Shown one piece after another: positions 8,380 through 17,155 of a stretch of DNA of 64,000 bases. Position 1 is the stretch's first letter. The number at the start of each line of letters is the position of its first letter. The notes under the pieces are model-generated. The model was not told the origin of the DNA, did no database searches, and saw nothing but the letters and a program-made list of their open reading frames with translations. Made by a program: the position numbers and the translations under genes. The DNA is from Promicromonospora sp. AC04 (GTDB taxonomy: Bacteria; Actinomycetota; Actinomycetes; Actinomycetales; Cellulomonadaceae), in assembly GCF_003058225.1 (NCBI RefSeq), contig NZ_QBUG01000001.1:186001-250000 (forward strand), written 5' to 3'.

Positions 8380-9345
8380 CTAGAGGGCGACCTGGCCGGA
8401 GTAGACCAGCTCCGCGGGTCCCGCGAGCTCGACGTTGCCGCCCGGCAGGACGCGAACCCGCACCTCGCCGCCCGGCACCTCGACGATCCACGTGTCGGGG
8501 GCGCCGTCGCCGGACGACCCGCCCTGCCAGGTGCGTACCGCGAGCGCCGCGGCGCAGGCGCCAGTGCCGCACGACGGCGTCTCGCCCACGCCGCGCTCGT
8601 GCACCCGCATACGCAGGCGGCCGACGACGCCGTCGGGCCCCTCCTCCTCGCCGAGCGGCACCACGAGCTCGACGTTGGTGCCGTGCGGCGGCGGGGGCGC
8701 GACCTCGGGGGCGTGGAAGAGCTCCAGCGACTCGAGCTCGTCGACGCTCGCGAGGGCGACCACGGTGTGCGGGTTGCCGAGGTCGACGCTCAGGGCCGGG
8801 CGGGGCGCGGTCCAGCCGCGGACGGCCACCCCGGCGTCGTACCCGTCGGCGGCCGCGGCCTCGCCGCCGGGCAGGAACCAGCGGCCCATGTCGACGGCGT
8901 ACCAGCCGTTCGCCTCCTTGGTCACGCGCTTGACGCCGGCGCGCGTGCCGAGGCTGAGCGGGCCGGCGGACAGGTCGGCGAGCCCCTCCTGCTCCGCGAA
9001 CGCCGCGAAGACGCGGACGCCGTTGCCGCACATCTCGGCGACCGAGCCGTCGGCGTTGTGGTAGTCCATGAACCACTCGGCCGTCGGGTCCTGTGCCAGG
9101 GCCTCCTGGGCGGCCTTCTCGCCCGCGCGGGCGAGGGCCGCGGTCGGCGCGAGCCGGATGACGCCGTCGCCGCCGATCCCGGCGCGGCGGTCGGCGAGCC
9201 GGCGCACGTCGTCCGGGCCGAGGTCGAGCAGCCCCTCGGGGTCCGCGATCAGCACGAAGTCGTTCTGCGTGCCGTGCCCCTTGGTGAAGGCGAGGGTGCC
9301 GGGCGTCGGGACGGAGGGCACAGGGCTGGTCGCGGGCTGCGTCAT
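8380..9345 (-). CDS. dapF: Diaminopimelate epimerase
   Basis: A 321-residue enzyme that interconverts LL- and meso-diaminopimelate for lysine and peptidoglycan synthesis. Both catalytic cysteines are visible in their motifs: EMCGNGVR (Cys at about 106) and PSCGTGACA (Cys at about 259). The N-terminal KGHGTQNDF and GGDG loops are also typical. It is somewhat longer than the usual 275-290 residues because of loops at about 70-90 and 160-180. Its ATG overlaps the miaA stop by four bases, so the two are translationally coupled. Confidence 0.97.
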   Translation of the reverse strand: MTQPATSPVPSVPTPGTLAFTKGHGTQNDFVLIADPEGLLDLGPDDVRRLADRRAGIGGDGVIRLAPTAALARAGEKAAQEALAQDPTAEWFMDYHNADGSVAEMCGNGVRVFAAFAEQEGLADLSAGPLSLGTRAGVKRVTKEANGWYAVDMGRWFLPGGEAAAADGYDAGVAVRGWTAPRPALSVDLGNPHTVVALASVDELESLELFHAPEVAPPPPHGTNVELVVPLGEEEGPDGVVGRLRMRVHERGVGETPSCGTGACAAALAVRTWQGGSSGDGAPDTWIVEVPGGEVRVRVLPGGNVELAGPAELVYSGQVAL

Positions 9346-10346
9346 GATCCCAGGCTACGGCGCACCGGCTCGGTCCCGGCAACCGGCAGCGTCCCGGCGT
9401 CGGCGGCGGCCACGATCGCGAGCGCGTCGTCGAGCAGGTGCGGCGAGGCGGCGTCGAGCCAGTGCACGCGCGGGTCGCGCCCGAACCAGCCCATCTGCTT
9501 GCGGGCCAGGCGCCGTGTGTTCGCGGTGATCGCCTCCCTGGCCTCCGGCTCCGTGTACTCGCCGCGCCACCAGGCGAGCACCTCCGCGTAGCCGACGGCG
9601 CGGGCAGCGGTCACGCCCAGGCCGGATCCGGTGCCGCCCTGCTCGGGGCTCGCGAGGGCGCGCACCTCCTCGACGAGGCCGCCGTCCCACATCCGGTCCA
9701 CGCGGCCGGCGACCCGCTGGTCCAGCACCTCGCGGGAGCAGTCCAGCCCGATCTGCACCGCGGGGCGCACGTACTCCTGGCGCGGCAGGTTGGCCGTGTA
9801 CGGGCGGCCGGTGATCTCGATGACCTCCAGCGCGCGCACGATGCGGCGCGTGTTGTGCGGGCCGATGCTGTCGGCGGCCTGCGGGTCCAGCCGCGCCAGC
9901 TCGGCGTGCAGGGCGCGCCGGCCCTCGGCCTCGGCCCGCGCCTCGAGCCGTTCCCGGACGGCCGGGTCCGTCCCGGGAAAGTCCATCTGGTCCAGTAGCG
10001 CCCGGACGTACAGCCCCGACCCGCCGACGACGACGGCGCGCGCGCCGCGCCCGGCGATCGCGTCCAGGTCGGCGCGCGCCGCCTCCTGGTACCGGGCCAC
10101 CGACGCGTCCTGCGCCGGGTCCAGCACGTCGAGCTGGTGGTGCACGATCCCGCGCCGCTCGGCCGGGGGCACCTTGGCCGTGCCGACGTCCATGCCGCGG
10201 TAGAGCTGGTAGGCGTCGGCGTTGACGATCTCGGCGTCGACGGTGGTGGCGGGGGCCACGGGAGTGGCGCCCAGCGCCTGGGCCAGGTCGAGCGCGAGGT
10301 CCGACTTCCCGGTGGCGGTGGGCCCCACGACGGCGACGACGATCAC
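9342..10346 (-). CDS. miaA: tRNA dimethylallyltransferase
   Basis: A 334-residue enzyme that transfers a dimethylallyl group to N6 of A37 in tRNAs reading UNN codons. The P-loop GPTATGKS (about 8-15), the substrate motif DAYQLYRGMDVGTAK and VVGGSGLYVRALLD are visible. MiaB, which thiomethylates the same base, is encoded 4 kb away in this window. The gene begins with GTG at 10346 and seems leaderless, with TAAAGT six bases upstream. It overlaps dapF by four bases. Confidence 0.97.
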   Translation of the reverse strand: MIVVAVVGPTATGKSDLALDLAQALGATPVAPATTVDAEIVNADAYQLYRGMDVGTAKVPPAERRGIVHHQLDVLDPAQDASVARYQEAARADLDAIAGRGARAVVVGGSGLYVRALLDQMDFPGTDPAVRERLEARAEAEGRRALHAELARLDPQAADSIGPHNTRRIVRALEVIEITGRPYTANLPRQEYVRPAVQIGLDCSREVLDQRVAGRVDRMWDGGLVEEVRALASPEQGGTGSGLGVTAARAVGYAEVLAWWRGEYTEPEAREAITANTRRLARKQMGWFGRDPRVHWLDAASPHLLDDALAIVAAADAGTLPVAGTEPVRRSLGS

Positions 10347-10352
10347 GCGGCC

Positions 10353-10358
10353 ACTTTA
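10353..10358 (-). promoter_or_regulatory. -10 element of miaA-dapF (leaderless)
   Basis: TAAAGT on the minus strand, six bases before the GTG at 10346. Confidence 0.5.
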
Positions 10359-10420
10359 CGGGCCGACGCCGATGCGCGGGCCGATGCGTCGGCGGACGCC
10401 GGGCCGGCCCCGGAAGAGCC

Positions 10421-11014
10421 TTACGACAGGACGGTCACCCGGTACTCCGGCGGCAGGTGCTCGTGCGACTGGCCGAAGGCCTGGACCTCCGCGGCCCAGG
10501 CGTCGGCCCCCGCGGCGCGCAGCACGGCCCGGATACCGTCCGTCAGTGCGTCGGGGCCGCTGTCCAGCCCGCCTGGTGCTCCCCCGCCTGCGACCACCAG
10601 GCAGTCGGCTTGACGCAGCAGGTCGACGGACCCGGCATCCGGCTCGGCCCCGCCCGGCGGGACCTCCAGCGTCTCGACGTCCGCGGCTCGTGTGCCGAGC
10701 ACGTCCGCGAGCGCCAGCAGCGCCACGGAGGCGCCGGTGCCCGCGGCCGGGAGCTCGCTGTCCGCCCAGGGTCCGCCCGCCCCGGCGTCGGGCAGCCAGC
10801 GGTCACCGATGCCGGAACCCGCCAGCGACGGGCGCATCCGGCCCCGCCGGTGCGCGGTGCCGTGCGCCAGGACCAGCGGTACCCGGCCGCCGGCGGTGAG
10901 CCCCGCCAGGGCGGCCGCCACTGCGCCGCGGACGCGCGCGAGCGGGTCGGCCCCCAGGCCCGGGACGAGGCCCGGCACGAGCAGCGGGGTCGCAGGCAGG
11001 ATCACGGCGCGCAC
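10421..11014 (-). CDS. Class III extradiol dioxygenase-like protein of the miaA-miaB neighbourhood
   Basis: A 197-residue protein resembling the dioxygenase subunit B-like proteins that sit near miaA, dapF and miaB in many actinobacteria. The start VRAVILPATPLLVPG and the closing PPEYRV fit that family, and VLAHGTAHRRG and VVAGGGAPGG form possible active-site loops. The family has no known reaction, and metal ligands cannot be assigned with confidence here. The GTG at 11014 is chosen because it begins the conserved strand and lies seven bases after TACTTT. Divergent from the YbjN gene. Confidence 0.65.
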   Translation of the reverse strand: MRAVILPATPLLVPGLVPGLGADPLARVRGAVAAALAGLTAGGRVPLVLAHGTAHRRGRMRPSLAGSGIGDRWLPDAGAGGPWADSELPAAGTGASVALLALADVLGTRAADVETLEVPPGGAEPDAGSVDLLRQADCLVVAGGGAPGGLDSGPDALTDGIRAVLRAAGADAWAAEVQAFGQSHEHLPPEYRVTVLS

Positions 11015-11021
11015 GATCGTG

Positions 11022-11027
11022 AAAGTA
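11022..11027 (-). promoter_or_regulatory. -10 element of the dioxygenase-like gene (leaderless)
   Basis: TACTTT on the minus strand, seven bases before the GTG at 11014. Confidence 0.45.
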
Positions 11028-11112
11028 GCACCAGGCGCGGCCGCAGGCGGTTCCTGGACGATTCCACCCGCTTTCCGCCCGAAGGGCGCAGCGGGAGAAC
11101 GGGTCTGGCGGG

Positions 11113-11118
11113 TACTGT
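11113..11118 (+). promoter_or_regulatory. -10 element of the YbjN gene pair (leaderless)
   Basis: TACTGT, six bases before the GTG at 11125. Confidence 0.5.
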
Positions 11119-11124
11119 GGGCTG

Positions 11125-11724
11125 GTGAGGTTCTTCGGGTCACGACGCCGGAACACGGCGGGCGACGGCGACCGTGCGGCCACCAGCCCGCAACAGCCCG
11201 AGCCCAGGGAACTCGACGACGACGAGCTGCGGGCACAGGTCGAAGGGGTGCTGCTCCGGGAGCTCACGGGCGGTCTCGACGATCCATCCTCCATTCCTGA
11301 ACCGCTGACTCGCGACCGTGTCGTCGAGTGGCTGGGCGAGAACGGGTTCAGCTACTTCGTGGACTCCGAGGGCGACGTCGGCGGGCTGTGGCACGGCTGG
11401 CTGTTCTACTTCCTCATGGTCGGCGAGAGCTCCGAGGTGCTGCAGGTGCGCGGGCAGTGGCACCGGGACCTCACGATCGAGCGGCTCGAGGAGATCCTCG
11501 AGCTCTGCAACGAGTGGAACGCCGAGCGCATCTGGCCCAAGACGTACGTCCGCGTGCGCGACAACGGGGCAGTGCTCGTCTACACCGAGGTCACGGTCGA
11601 CCTGGAGCACGGCGTCACGGAGGACCAGCTGGACCAGCTGCTGCAGTGCGGGCTGACCACCGGGTCCATGTTCTTCGAGCATCTCGACCAGACGTTCCCC
11701 GACCCGCTGAGGTCCGCGCCATGA
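11125..11724 (+). CDS. YbjN domain-containing protein 1
   Basis: A 199-residue soluble protein. After a charged, probably disordered N-terminus (about 1-65) comes a YbjN-type domain with VVEWLGENGFSYFVDSEGDVGG, then the family hallmark LEILELCNEWNAERIWPKTYV and VYTEVTVDLEHGVTEDQL. YbjN proteins resemble type III secretion chaperone folds and are thought to be adaptors; no enzymatic activity is known. The next gene encodes a second copy and overlaps by four bases, suggesting that the two act as a heterodimer. Confidence 0.85.
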   Translation: MRFFGSRRRNTAGDGDRAATSPQQPEPRELDDDELRAQVEGVLLRELTGGLDDPSSIPEPLTRDRVVEWLGENGFSYFVDSEGDVGGLWHGWLFYFLMVGESSEVLQVRGQWHRDLTIERLEEILELCNEWNAERIWPKTYVRVRDNGAVLVYTEVTVDLEHGVTEDQLDQLLQCGLTTGSMFFEHLDQTFPDPLRSAP

Positions 11725-12299
11725 GCCCGCCGCGGAGCGGGGGCGGCGCCGGCCGCTGGCTCGCCCGACTGCTCAACCCGCGGCCGCCGGCCGCGCGGCG
11801 CACGTCCGGCACGCAGACCCGCACGCTCGCGAACGTTCAGGTCGAGAAGCCGCGGCCGCTGAGCACGCAGCGCGTCGGCGACGACCTCTCCCGTCGCGGC
11901 TACCGGTTCCGTATCGACGACGACGGCGACGTCACCGGAACCTGGGACGGCAACCGGTTCTGGTTCCTGCTGCTCGGCGAGCACGACGAGATCCTGCAGG
12001 TGCGCGGCCGCTGGGCCGGTGCACTGCCGGCCGGCGCGCGCCTGGCGGTGCTGCAGGCCGCGAACGACTGGAACCGCGAGCGCATCTGGCCCAAGGTCTA
12101 CACGCGTGAGGAAGGCGCGGGGCTCGCCCTGTACGCCGAGGTGTCGGTGGACTTCGAGCACGGTGCCACCGAGGACCAGCTCGCCCAGACCGTGTCGTGC
12201 GGGCTGGTCACGGCCAGCCAGTTCTTCTCCACTGTCGCGTCGCTGGCGCCGCCGCCCGACGAGCCGTCAGCGGACGAGCCGTCGTCGGACGAGAAGTAG
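11721..12299 (+). CDS. YbjN domain-containing protein 2
   Basis: A 192-residue paralogue of the preceding protein. It shows the same core (SRRGYRFRIDDDGDVTGTWDG, then LQAANDWNRERIWPKVYT and LYAEVSVDFEHGATEDQLAQ) behind a basic, Arg/Pro-rich N-terminus of about 50 residues, and ends in an acidic repeat (DEPSADEPSSDEK). Its ATG overlaps the stop of the first copy as ATGA. The two copies differ in charge at both ends (acidic N-terminus versus basic N-terminus), which would favour pairing with each other. The pair leads the WXG100-like cluster. Confidence 0.85.
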   Translation: MSPPRSGGGAGRWLARLLNPRPPAARRTSGTQTRTLANVQVEKPRPLSTQRVGDDLSRRGYRFRIDDDGDVTGTWDGNRFWFLLLGEHDEILQVRGRWAGALPAGARLAVLQAANDWNRERIWPKVYTREEGAGLALYAEVSVDFEHGATEDQLAQTVSCGLVTASQFFSTVASLAPPPDEPSADEPSSDEK

Positions 12300-12413
12300 C
12301 ATCGCCGTACGAACCCGATGGGGACCTCTCCCCATTCCCCTTTGTCGTTCTGTTGTCGCAGGCCAGGTACGGTTCTGACCAGTTGACGGCCGGACGAGCG
12401 GGTAGGAGAACCA

Positions 12414-13319
12414 ATGGGTGAGATGTGGGGTGCCGACCTCGAACAGCTGCGCGCCCTCGCACGGGAGCTCGACGCGGCATCGCAGTCGCTCGACAACACC
12501 ATCAGCGAGGTCACGTCCGTGCTGTCGAGCGTGGCGTGGCTGGGGCCCGGCGGCGACCAGTTCCGCGAGGAGTGGGACGGCGATCACGCGCCGTCGATCC
12601 GCGTGGCCGCGACCGGTCTCGCCGAGGCGAAGACCGCGGTCGAGCGCAACGCGGACGCCCAGGAGCAGACGAGCAACGACTACGCGGGCGGCGGTGCGGC
12701 CGGCAGCGGCGCCGGTGCCTTTGCCGGTGCCTCGGCTTCCGGCACCGCCCCCACGTCCGGGGGCGGCGACGACGGGAACTGGGCCCAGACGGTCCTTGAC
12801 GTCGTCGGAGGCGCCAACTGGGCGGCCACCGTCGGTGGTCTGCTCCACAACGGCATCGAGCTCGGGGCGCGCTGGGGCCAAGGCATCTGGGGTGTCGCCG
12901 ACGCCCTCCCGGGTGGCTGGGGCGGAGCCATCGGCACCGCGGGCAAGGCCTTCGCCTGGGGGTCGGTCGCGTTCGGTGCGTTCCAGCTGGGCCAGGGCAT
13001 CGGCTCGGGTGACTACTGGATGGCGGGCGACGGCGCCATCAGCGCCGGGCTCGGCGTCGGCGGTCTGCTCGTCGCGGCCGGCCTGGTCTCCAACCCCGTC
13101 GGCTGGGCGATCCTGGGTGCGGGCGCGGCCTGGGCCGTCACCGACCTCCTCGTGGACGGCAACATCACCGAGGGCGCCTGGAACGCAGCGTCCGACGCCG
13201 CAGGCTGGGTCGGGGACACGGCCGGGGACATCGCCGACGGCGCGGGCGAGCTGGCGGGCGACGTCCTCGACGCGGGCGGCGACCTCATCGACGGTGCGGC
13301 GGACCTCTTACCGTGGTGA
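12414..13319 (+). CDS. WXG100-like (ESX/type VII target) protein with hydrophobic C-terminal region
   Basis: A 301-residue protein. The first 95 residues look like a WXG100 helical hairpin: MWGADLEQLRALARELDAAS, a turn with W-L-G at about 42-44, then FREEWDGDHAPSIRVAATGLAEAKTAVERNADAQ. A Gly/Ala/Ser linker (about 95-125) leads to a Gly/Ala-rich stretch with several amphipathic or membrane-inserting segments (about 125-255) and an acidic, Gly/Asp-rich tail. A Shine-Dalgarno GGAG lies seven bases upstream. Such proteins are secreted by or act with type VII systems; no ESX core gene is in this window. The C-terminal region matches no toxin I recognise. Confidence 0.7.
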   Translation: MGEMWGADLEQLRALARELDAASQSLDNTISEVTSVLSSVAWLGPGGDQFREEWDGDHAPSIRVAATGLAEAKTAVERNADAQEQTSNDYAGGGAAGSGAGAFAGASASGTAPTSGGGDDGNWAQTVLDVVGGANWAATVGGLLHNGIELGARWGQGIWGVADALPGGWGGAIGTAGKAFAWGSVAFGAFQLGQGIGSGDYWMAGDGAISAGLGVGGLLVAAGLVSNPVGWAILGAGAAWAVTDLLVDGNITEGAWNAASDAAGWVGDTAGDIADGAGELAGDVLDAGGDLIDGAADLLPW

Positions 13320-13392
13320 CGAACCCCCGGTCCACGAGCACCGGCCTTGACCTGAAAGAATTGCGGCCGTCCGGCCCGACGAGGAGGAACCG

Positions 13393-14055
13393 ATGACTGA
13401 GCAGGACACCACAGGAGGCCCCGGCCGCCGTGCGGACCAGGCGATCGAGCTGACCGGCTTCGAGCTCCTCAGCCTGTTGTCGCTGGGCGACGACGCCTCG
13501 GCCAAGAAGACGCGGGAGTCGCTGCGCCTGCCCGAGGTCCCCGAGGGCTCACCGCTCCTCGGTGCGGGCCTCAGCTCGCTGATCGTGCGGAAGATGGCCA
13601 CCGTCGACGACGCCGGGGTGCTCACCCCGCAGGGCCCCGTCCTCGCGCTGGCCGCGGTCCTGAACCGCGCCACCGAGTGGATCGAGGCCGCCGGCGTGTC
13701 CGGCGAGACCAACCACGTCGCGCTCCTGGTCAAGTCGCCCGACGGCGCCGCCCTGATCGAGCCCAAGCCGTACGGCATCTGGCAGGCGCTGCCCGTGCCC
13801 GCCAACGACCGTCTGATCGACGTCGCCTCGCGCTACGTCCGCGCCACCTTCAAGGACATCACGACCCTGCCGTTCGCGGGGAGCATCAAGGTCATCGCGC
13901 AGGCCGGAGCACCGGCCGGCGACCGCGCCGCAGCCGTCCGGATCGGCGAGGACAAGGCCTGGGAGATCTCCAGCGGCCCGGTGGAACGCCTCCCCAAGCC
14001 CGTCCCGGTCGAGGCGGACCCCACGTTCGCGGTCCTGGCCAAGGCACTCGCGTGA
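13393..14055 (+). CDS. Hypothetical protein, possible EspG-like partner of the WXG100 protein
   Basis: A 220-residue soluble protein with no signal peptide or membrane span. It has a Leu-rich start (IELTGFELLSLLSLGDDASA), a repeated G-x-L pattern and PKPYGIWQALPVP in the middle. The order (LT-x-x-EL start, helical segment, DDAGVLTPQGPVLALAAVL, then two-layer sheet-like segments) recalls EspG chaperones, which bind ESX substrates, but it is shorter than the usual 270 or so residues and the match is by eye. It has a strong GAGGAGG Shine-Dalgarno, follows the WXG100-like gene by 73 bp and is coupled to the next gene by a GTGA overlap. Confidence 0.55.
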   Translation: MTEQDTTGGPGRRADQAIELTGFELLSLLSLGDDASAKKTRESLRLPEVPEGSPLLGAGLSSLIVRKMATVDDAGVLTPQGPVLALAAVLNRATEWIEAAGVSGETNHVALLVKSPDGAALIEPKPYGIWQALPVPANDRLIDVASRYVRATFKDITTLPFAGSIKVIAQAGAPAGDRAAAVRIGEDKAWEISSGPVERLPKPVPVEADPTFAVLAKALA

Positions 14056-14354
14056 CCGCACCGTCCAAGGACCGCTGGTCCGACGGAGGCGACCCCGCCA
14101 AGGCGCGCCGCCTCGCGGTGATGTGGGTGTTCTTCGCCGTGGTGATGTGGGCCGGAGCCGGGCTCACCTGGTTCGCGTGGTGGGTCGCCCAGGCGGGGAA
14201 CTACCAGAACAACTATCGCGGGTTCAACGCGGGCGACGGTTTCCCGTGGGTCTTCGTGATCCTGTGCGTCGTCGCCGGTGCGTGCTGCCTGCCGGTCGCA
14301 CTCGCGCAGCGGGCCAGGGCCCGCCACCTGGAGCAGGGCTCGCAGGACGGCTGA
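14052..14354 (+). CDS. Small two-span membrane protein
   Basis: A 100-residue protein of unknown function with two predicted membrane helices: about 23-45 (VMWVFFAVVMWAGAGLTWFAW) and about 68-87 (FPWVFVILCVVAGACCLP). Between them lies a Tyr/Asn-rich loop (NYQNNYRGFN). The GTG at 14052 overlaps the stop of the preceding gene, so it belongs to the WXG100-like cluster and may anchor its products at the membrane. Confidence 0.7.
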   Translation: MTAPSKDRWSDGGDPAKARRLAVMWVFFAVVMWAGAGLTWFAWWVAQAGNYQNNYRGFNAGDGFPWVFVILCVVAGACCLPVALAQRARARHLEQGSQDG

Positions 14355-14392
14355 CCTCGCGGCGCCGGCTCCCGCGGCGCGGCGCCGGCGCC

Positions 14393-14475
14393 GCGGCGTC
14401 AGCGGCGCCGCGCTGCGGCGTCAGCGGCGCAGGAACGTGGCCTCGGCGGTCCAGGAACGCGGGCGTCAGCGGCGC
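14393..14475. repeat. Three copies of a 13-bp repeat at the 3' end of miaB
   Basis: GCGTCAGCGGCGC occurs at 14396-14408, 14418-14430 and 14463-14475. The third copy contains the miaB stop codon (14466-14468) and last codons. The copies lie 22 and 45 bp apart and fill the gap between the convergent membrane-protein and miaB genes, as if the miaB end had been duplicated in tandem. Confidence 0.6.
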
Positions 14476-16139
14476 AGGGTCGGCAGGCCCAGCGAGACCG
14501 GGCCCGACGGCGCGGGCGTGCCGTGCGAGTGCTCGTCCTCTCCCCCGCCCAGGCGCGCCTTCTCACGGGCCGCCCAGGCGTCGCCCGAGCGCGTGCGGCG
14601 CACCGTCAGCGGTCCGGCCGCTGCGGGGTCGGCGATCAGGTGGTGCGGGGCGGCCTTCGTCACGGTCACGGTCACCATGTCGCCGGGACGCGGTACGCCC
14701 GCGGGCACGACGTCGGACAGGCGCGGGTCGTCGAGGCTGGTCGGCGCCTGCGTGAGGTCGGTGTCGGCGAGGTGCGTGCCCGAGCCGGCCGGGGCGCCGT
14801 CGGGCAGCGCGAAGTGCACCAGGCGGTTGTCCGCGGCGCGCCCCGACAGGCGGTGCCTGGCACCGTCCTTCCGGCCGGAGCCCTCAGCGACGAGGACCTC
14901 GAGCGTGCGCCCGACCTGCCGCCCCGCCTCTTCGCCGCCGATGCGCTCCTGCAGGGCGAGCAGGCGCTCGAACCGCTCCTGCACGACCTCCTTGGGCAGC
15001 TGGTCGTCCATCGTCGCGGCCGGCGTGCCGGGGCGCGGCGAGTACTGGAAGCTGAACGCCGAGCTGAACCGGGACGCCTCGACCACGCGCATGGTCTCGA
15101 GGAAGTCCTCCTCGGTCTCGCCCGGGAAGCCGACGATGATGTCGGTGGTGATCGAGGCGTCGGGCATGGCGGCGCGGACGCGGTCGAGGATGCCGAGGAA
15201 CTTCTCCGAGCGGTACGAGCGGCGCATCGCGCGCAGGATCCGGTCGGAGCCGGACTGGAGCGGCATGTGCAGCTGCGGCATCACGTTCGGCGTCTCGGCC
15301 ATGGCGGCGATGACGTCGTCGGTGAACGCGGCCGGGTGCGGGGACGTGAACCGGACGCGCTCCAGGCCCTCGATCCGGCCGCAGGCACGCAGCAGCTTGG
15401 CGAACGCCCCGCGGTCGCCGAACTCGACGCCGTAGCTGTTCACGTTCTGCCCCAGCAGCGTCACCTCGATGGCCCCGGCGGCCACGAGCGCCTCGACCTC
15501 GGCGAGGATCTCCCCCGGCCGGCGGTCGCGCTCCTTGCCGCGCAGGTGCGGCACTATGCAGAAGGTGCAGGTGTTGTTGCAGCCCACCGAGATGCTGACC
15601 CAGCCGGCGTAGACGGACTCGCGCCTGGTCGGCAGCGTGGACGGGAAGACCTGCAGCGACTCCGCGATCTCGACCTGTGCCGCCTCGTTGTGCCGGGCGC
15701 GCTCCAGCAGCACCGGCAGGGCGTCCAGGTTGTGCGTGCCGAAGACGACGTCGACCCACGGCGCCTTCGCGACGATGTCGCCGCGGTCCTTCTGGGCCAG
15801 GCACCCGCCGACGGCGATCTGCATGCCCGGGCGCGTGGCCTTGATGCCCGCGAGCTGGCCGAGGTTCCCGTACAGCTTGTTGGCGGCGTTCTCGCGCACG
15901 GCGCACGTGTTGATCACGACGACGTCGGCGGCGTTCGCGGCCTCGTCCTGGCTGGACGCGCGGGTGTAGCCGGCCTGTTCGAGCATGCCGGCCATGTGCT
16001 CCGAGTCGTGCACGTTCATCTGGCAGCCGAGGGTGCGCACCAGGTAGGTGCGCGGCGGCAGCTCGGGCGCGTGGTCGCGGACGGCGGTGTCGGTCGCGGC
16101 GGCGTCGAGCGGGGCTGGGGGGAGGGCGGTCGTGGACAT
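14466..16139 (-). CDS. miaB: tRNA-2-methylthio-N6-dimethylallyladenosine synthase
   Basis: A 557-residue radical-SAM methylthiotransferase that converts i6A37 to ms2i6A37. The UPF0004 domain contributes its cluster cysteines at about 39 (TLGCQMN), 79 and 113; the radical SAM triad is CNNTCTFC (about 187-194). A TRAM domain follows at about 430, interrupted by roughly 30 extra residues, and the C-terminus has a further variable extension, so the protein is longer than the usual 440-510. Start at 16139 (ATG), seven bases after TAAGAT; a longer frame to 16178 is less likely. Confidence 0.96.
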   Translation of the reverse strand: MSTTALPPAPLDAAATDTAVRDHAPELPPRTYLVRTLGCQMNVHDSEHMAGMLEQAGYTRASSQDEAANAADVVVINTCAVRENAANKLYGNLGQLAGIKATRPGMQIAVGGCLAQKDRGDIVAKAPWVDVVFGTHNLDALPVLLERARHNEAAQVEIAESLQVFPSTLPTRRESVYAGWVSISVGCNNTCTFCIVPHLRGKERDRRPGEILAEVEALVAAGAIEVTLLGQNVNSYGVEFGDRGAFAKLLRACGRIEGLERVRFTSPHPAAFTDDVIAAMAETPNVMPQLHMPLQSGSDRILRAMRRSYRSEKFLGILDRVRAAMPDASITTDIIVGFPGETEEDFLETMRVVEASRFSSAFSFQYSPRPGTPAATMDDQLPKEVVQERFERLLALQERIGGEEAGRQVGRTLEVLVAEGSGRKDGARHRLSGRAADNRLVHFALPDGAPAGSGTHLADTDLTQAPTSLDDPRLSDVVPAGVPRPGDMVTVTVTKAAPHHLIADPAAAGPLTVRRTRSGDAWAAREKARLGGGEDEHSHGTPAPSGPVSLGLPTLRR

Positions 16140-16146
16140 CCCGTCG

Positions 16147-16152
16147 ATCTTA
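16147..16152 (-). promoter_or_regulatory. -10 element of miaB (leaderless)
   Basis: TAAGAT on the minus strand, seven bases before the ATG at 16139. Confidence 0.5.
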
Positions 16153-16264
16153 CGACCCCGTGGGCTCGCGCCGAACAATGCGGTTCACGCCCATAGCGGG
16201 CATCTGTTACCGAAACGTTGTGCTGGGATGACCGGTCGACTTGGCCGTTGAAACATCGGATCGT

Positions 16265-16270
16265 TAGGTT
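16265..16270 (+). promoter_or_regulatory. -10 element of gluABCD
   Basis: TAGGTT, six bases before the ATG at 16277. A short AAGGA lies between them, so a classical leader is not fully excluded. Confidence 0.4.
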
Positions 16271-16276
16271 CAAGGA

Positions 16277-17092
16277 ATGGACCAGAGCACCTCGACCACC
16301 GGCCAACCGGCGGCCGACGACACCGCGGACGCTCCGACGTCGGACCGCGTCCTCGGGGCGCCCCTCGTAGAGCTGGAGCACGTGAACAAGCACTTCGGTG
16401 CACTGCACGTCTTGCAGGACATCGACCTCACCGTCCGCAAGGGCGAGGTGCTGGTCGTGATCGGCCCGTCGGGCTCCGGCAAGTCGACGCTGTGCCGGGC
16501 GATCAACCGCCTGGAGACCATCGACGACGGCTCCATCGCCATCGACGGCCAGACCTTGCCCGAGGAGGGCAAGGCCCTGGCGCAGCTGCGCGCAGAGGTC
16601 GGCATGGTCTTCCAGTCGTTCAACCTCTTCGCGCACAAGACCGTCATCGACAACGTGACGCTCGGGCCGCGCAAGGTGCGCGGTCTGTCCAAGAAGGCCG
16701 CCGAGGCCGAGGCCATGACCCTCCTGGAGCGGGTGGGCGTGGGCAACCAGGCGCGCAAGATGCCCGCCCAGCTGTCGGGCGGGCAGCAGCAGCGTGTGGC
16801 GATCGCGCGCGCCCTGGCGATGCACCCCAAGGTCATGCTCTTCGACGAGCCGACGTCCGCCCTCGACCCCGAGATGATCAACGAGGTGCTCGACGTCATG
16901 GTCGCACTCGCCGAGGAGGGCATGACCATGATCGTCGTCACCCACGAGATGGGCTTCGCCCGCAAGGCCGCGCACCGCGTGGTCTTCATGGCGGACGGCC
17001 AGATCGTCGAGGAGGCTCCGCCGGAGGAGTTCTTCACCGCGCCCAAGAGCGACCGGGCCCGCGACTTCCTCTCCAAGATCCTCACCCACTGA
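16277..17092 (+). CDS. gluA: Glutamate ABC transporter ATP-binding protein
   Basis: A 271-residue ATPase powering uptake of glutamate or a related polar amino acid. Walker [10 protein letters not shown] is at about 63-71, the signature LSGGQQQR and Walker [15 protein letters not shown] follow, and the H-loop is TH in [13 protein letters not shown]. The first 28 residues are an extra acidic tail relative to most HisP-type ATPases. First gene of gluABCD. An ATP-binding protein of this kind pairs with the two permeases and one lipoprotein encoded next. Confidence 0.95.
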   Translation: MDQSTSTTGQPAADDTADAPTSDRVLGAPLVELEHVNKHFGALHVLQDIDLTVRKGEVLVVIGPSGSGKSTLCRAINRLETIDDGSIAIDGQTLPEEGKALAQLRAEVGMVFQSFNLFAHKTVIDNVTLGPRKVRGLSKKAAEAEAMTLLERVGVGNQARKMPAQLSGGQQQRVAIARALAMHPKVMLFDEPTSALDPEMINEVLDVMVALAEEGMTMIVVTHEMGFARKAAHRVVFMADGQIVEEAPPEEFFTAPKSDRARDFLSKILTH

Positions 17093-17155
17093 ACTTTCAC
17101 TGACTGATCCCAGCCAAGGGTTCCGTACCGGATCCCGCACTACCGAAGGGGAATC

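Noticed and set aside
16140-16276. Riboswitch before gluA
   Set aside because: The gap is only 137 bp, contains the miaB promoter, and the gluA -10 lies six bases before its ATG, leaving no leader.
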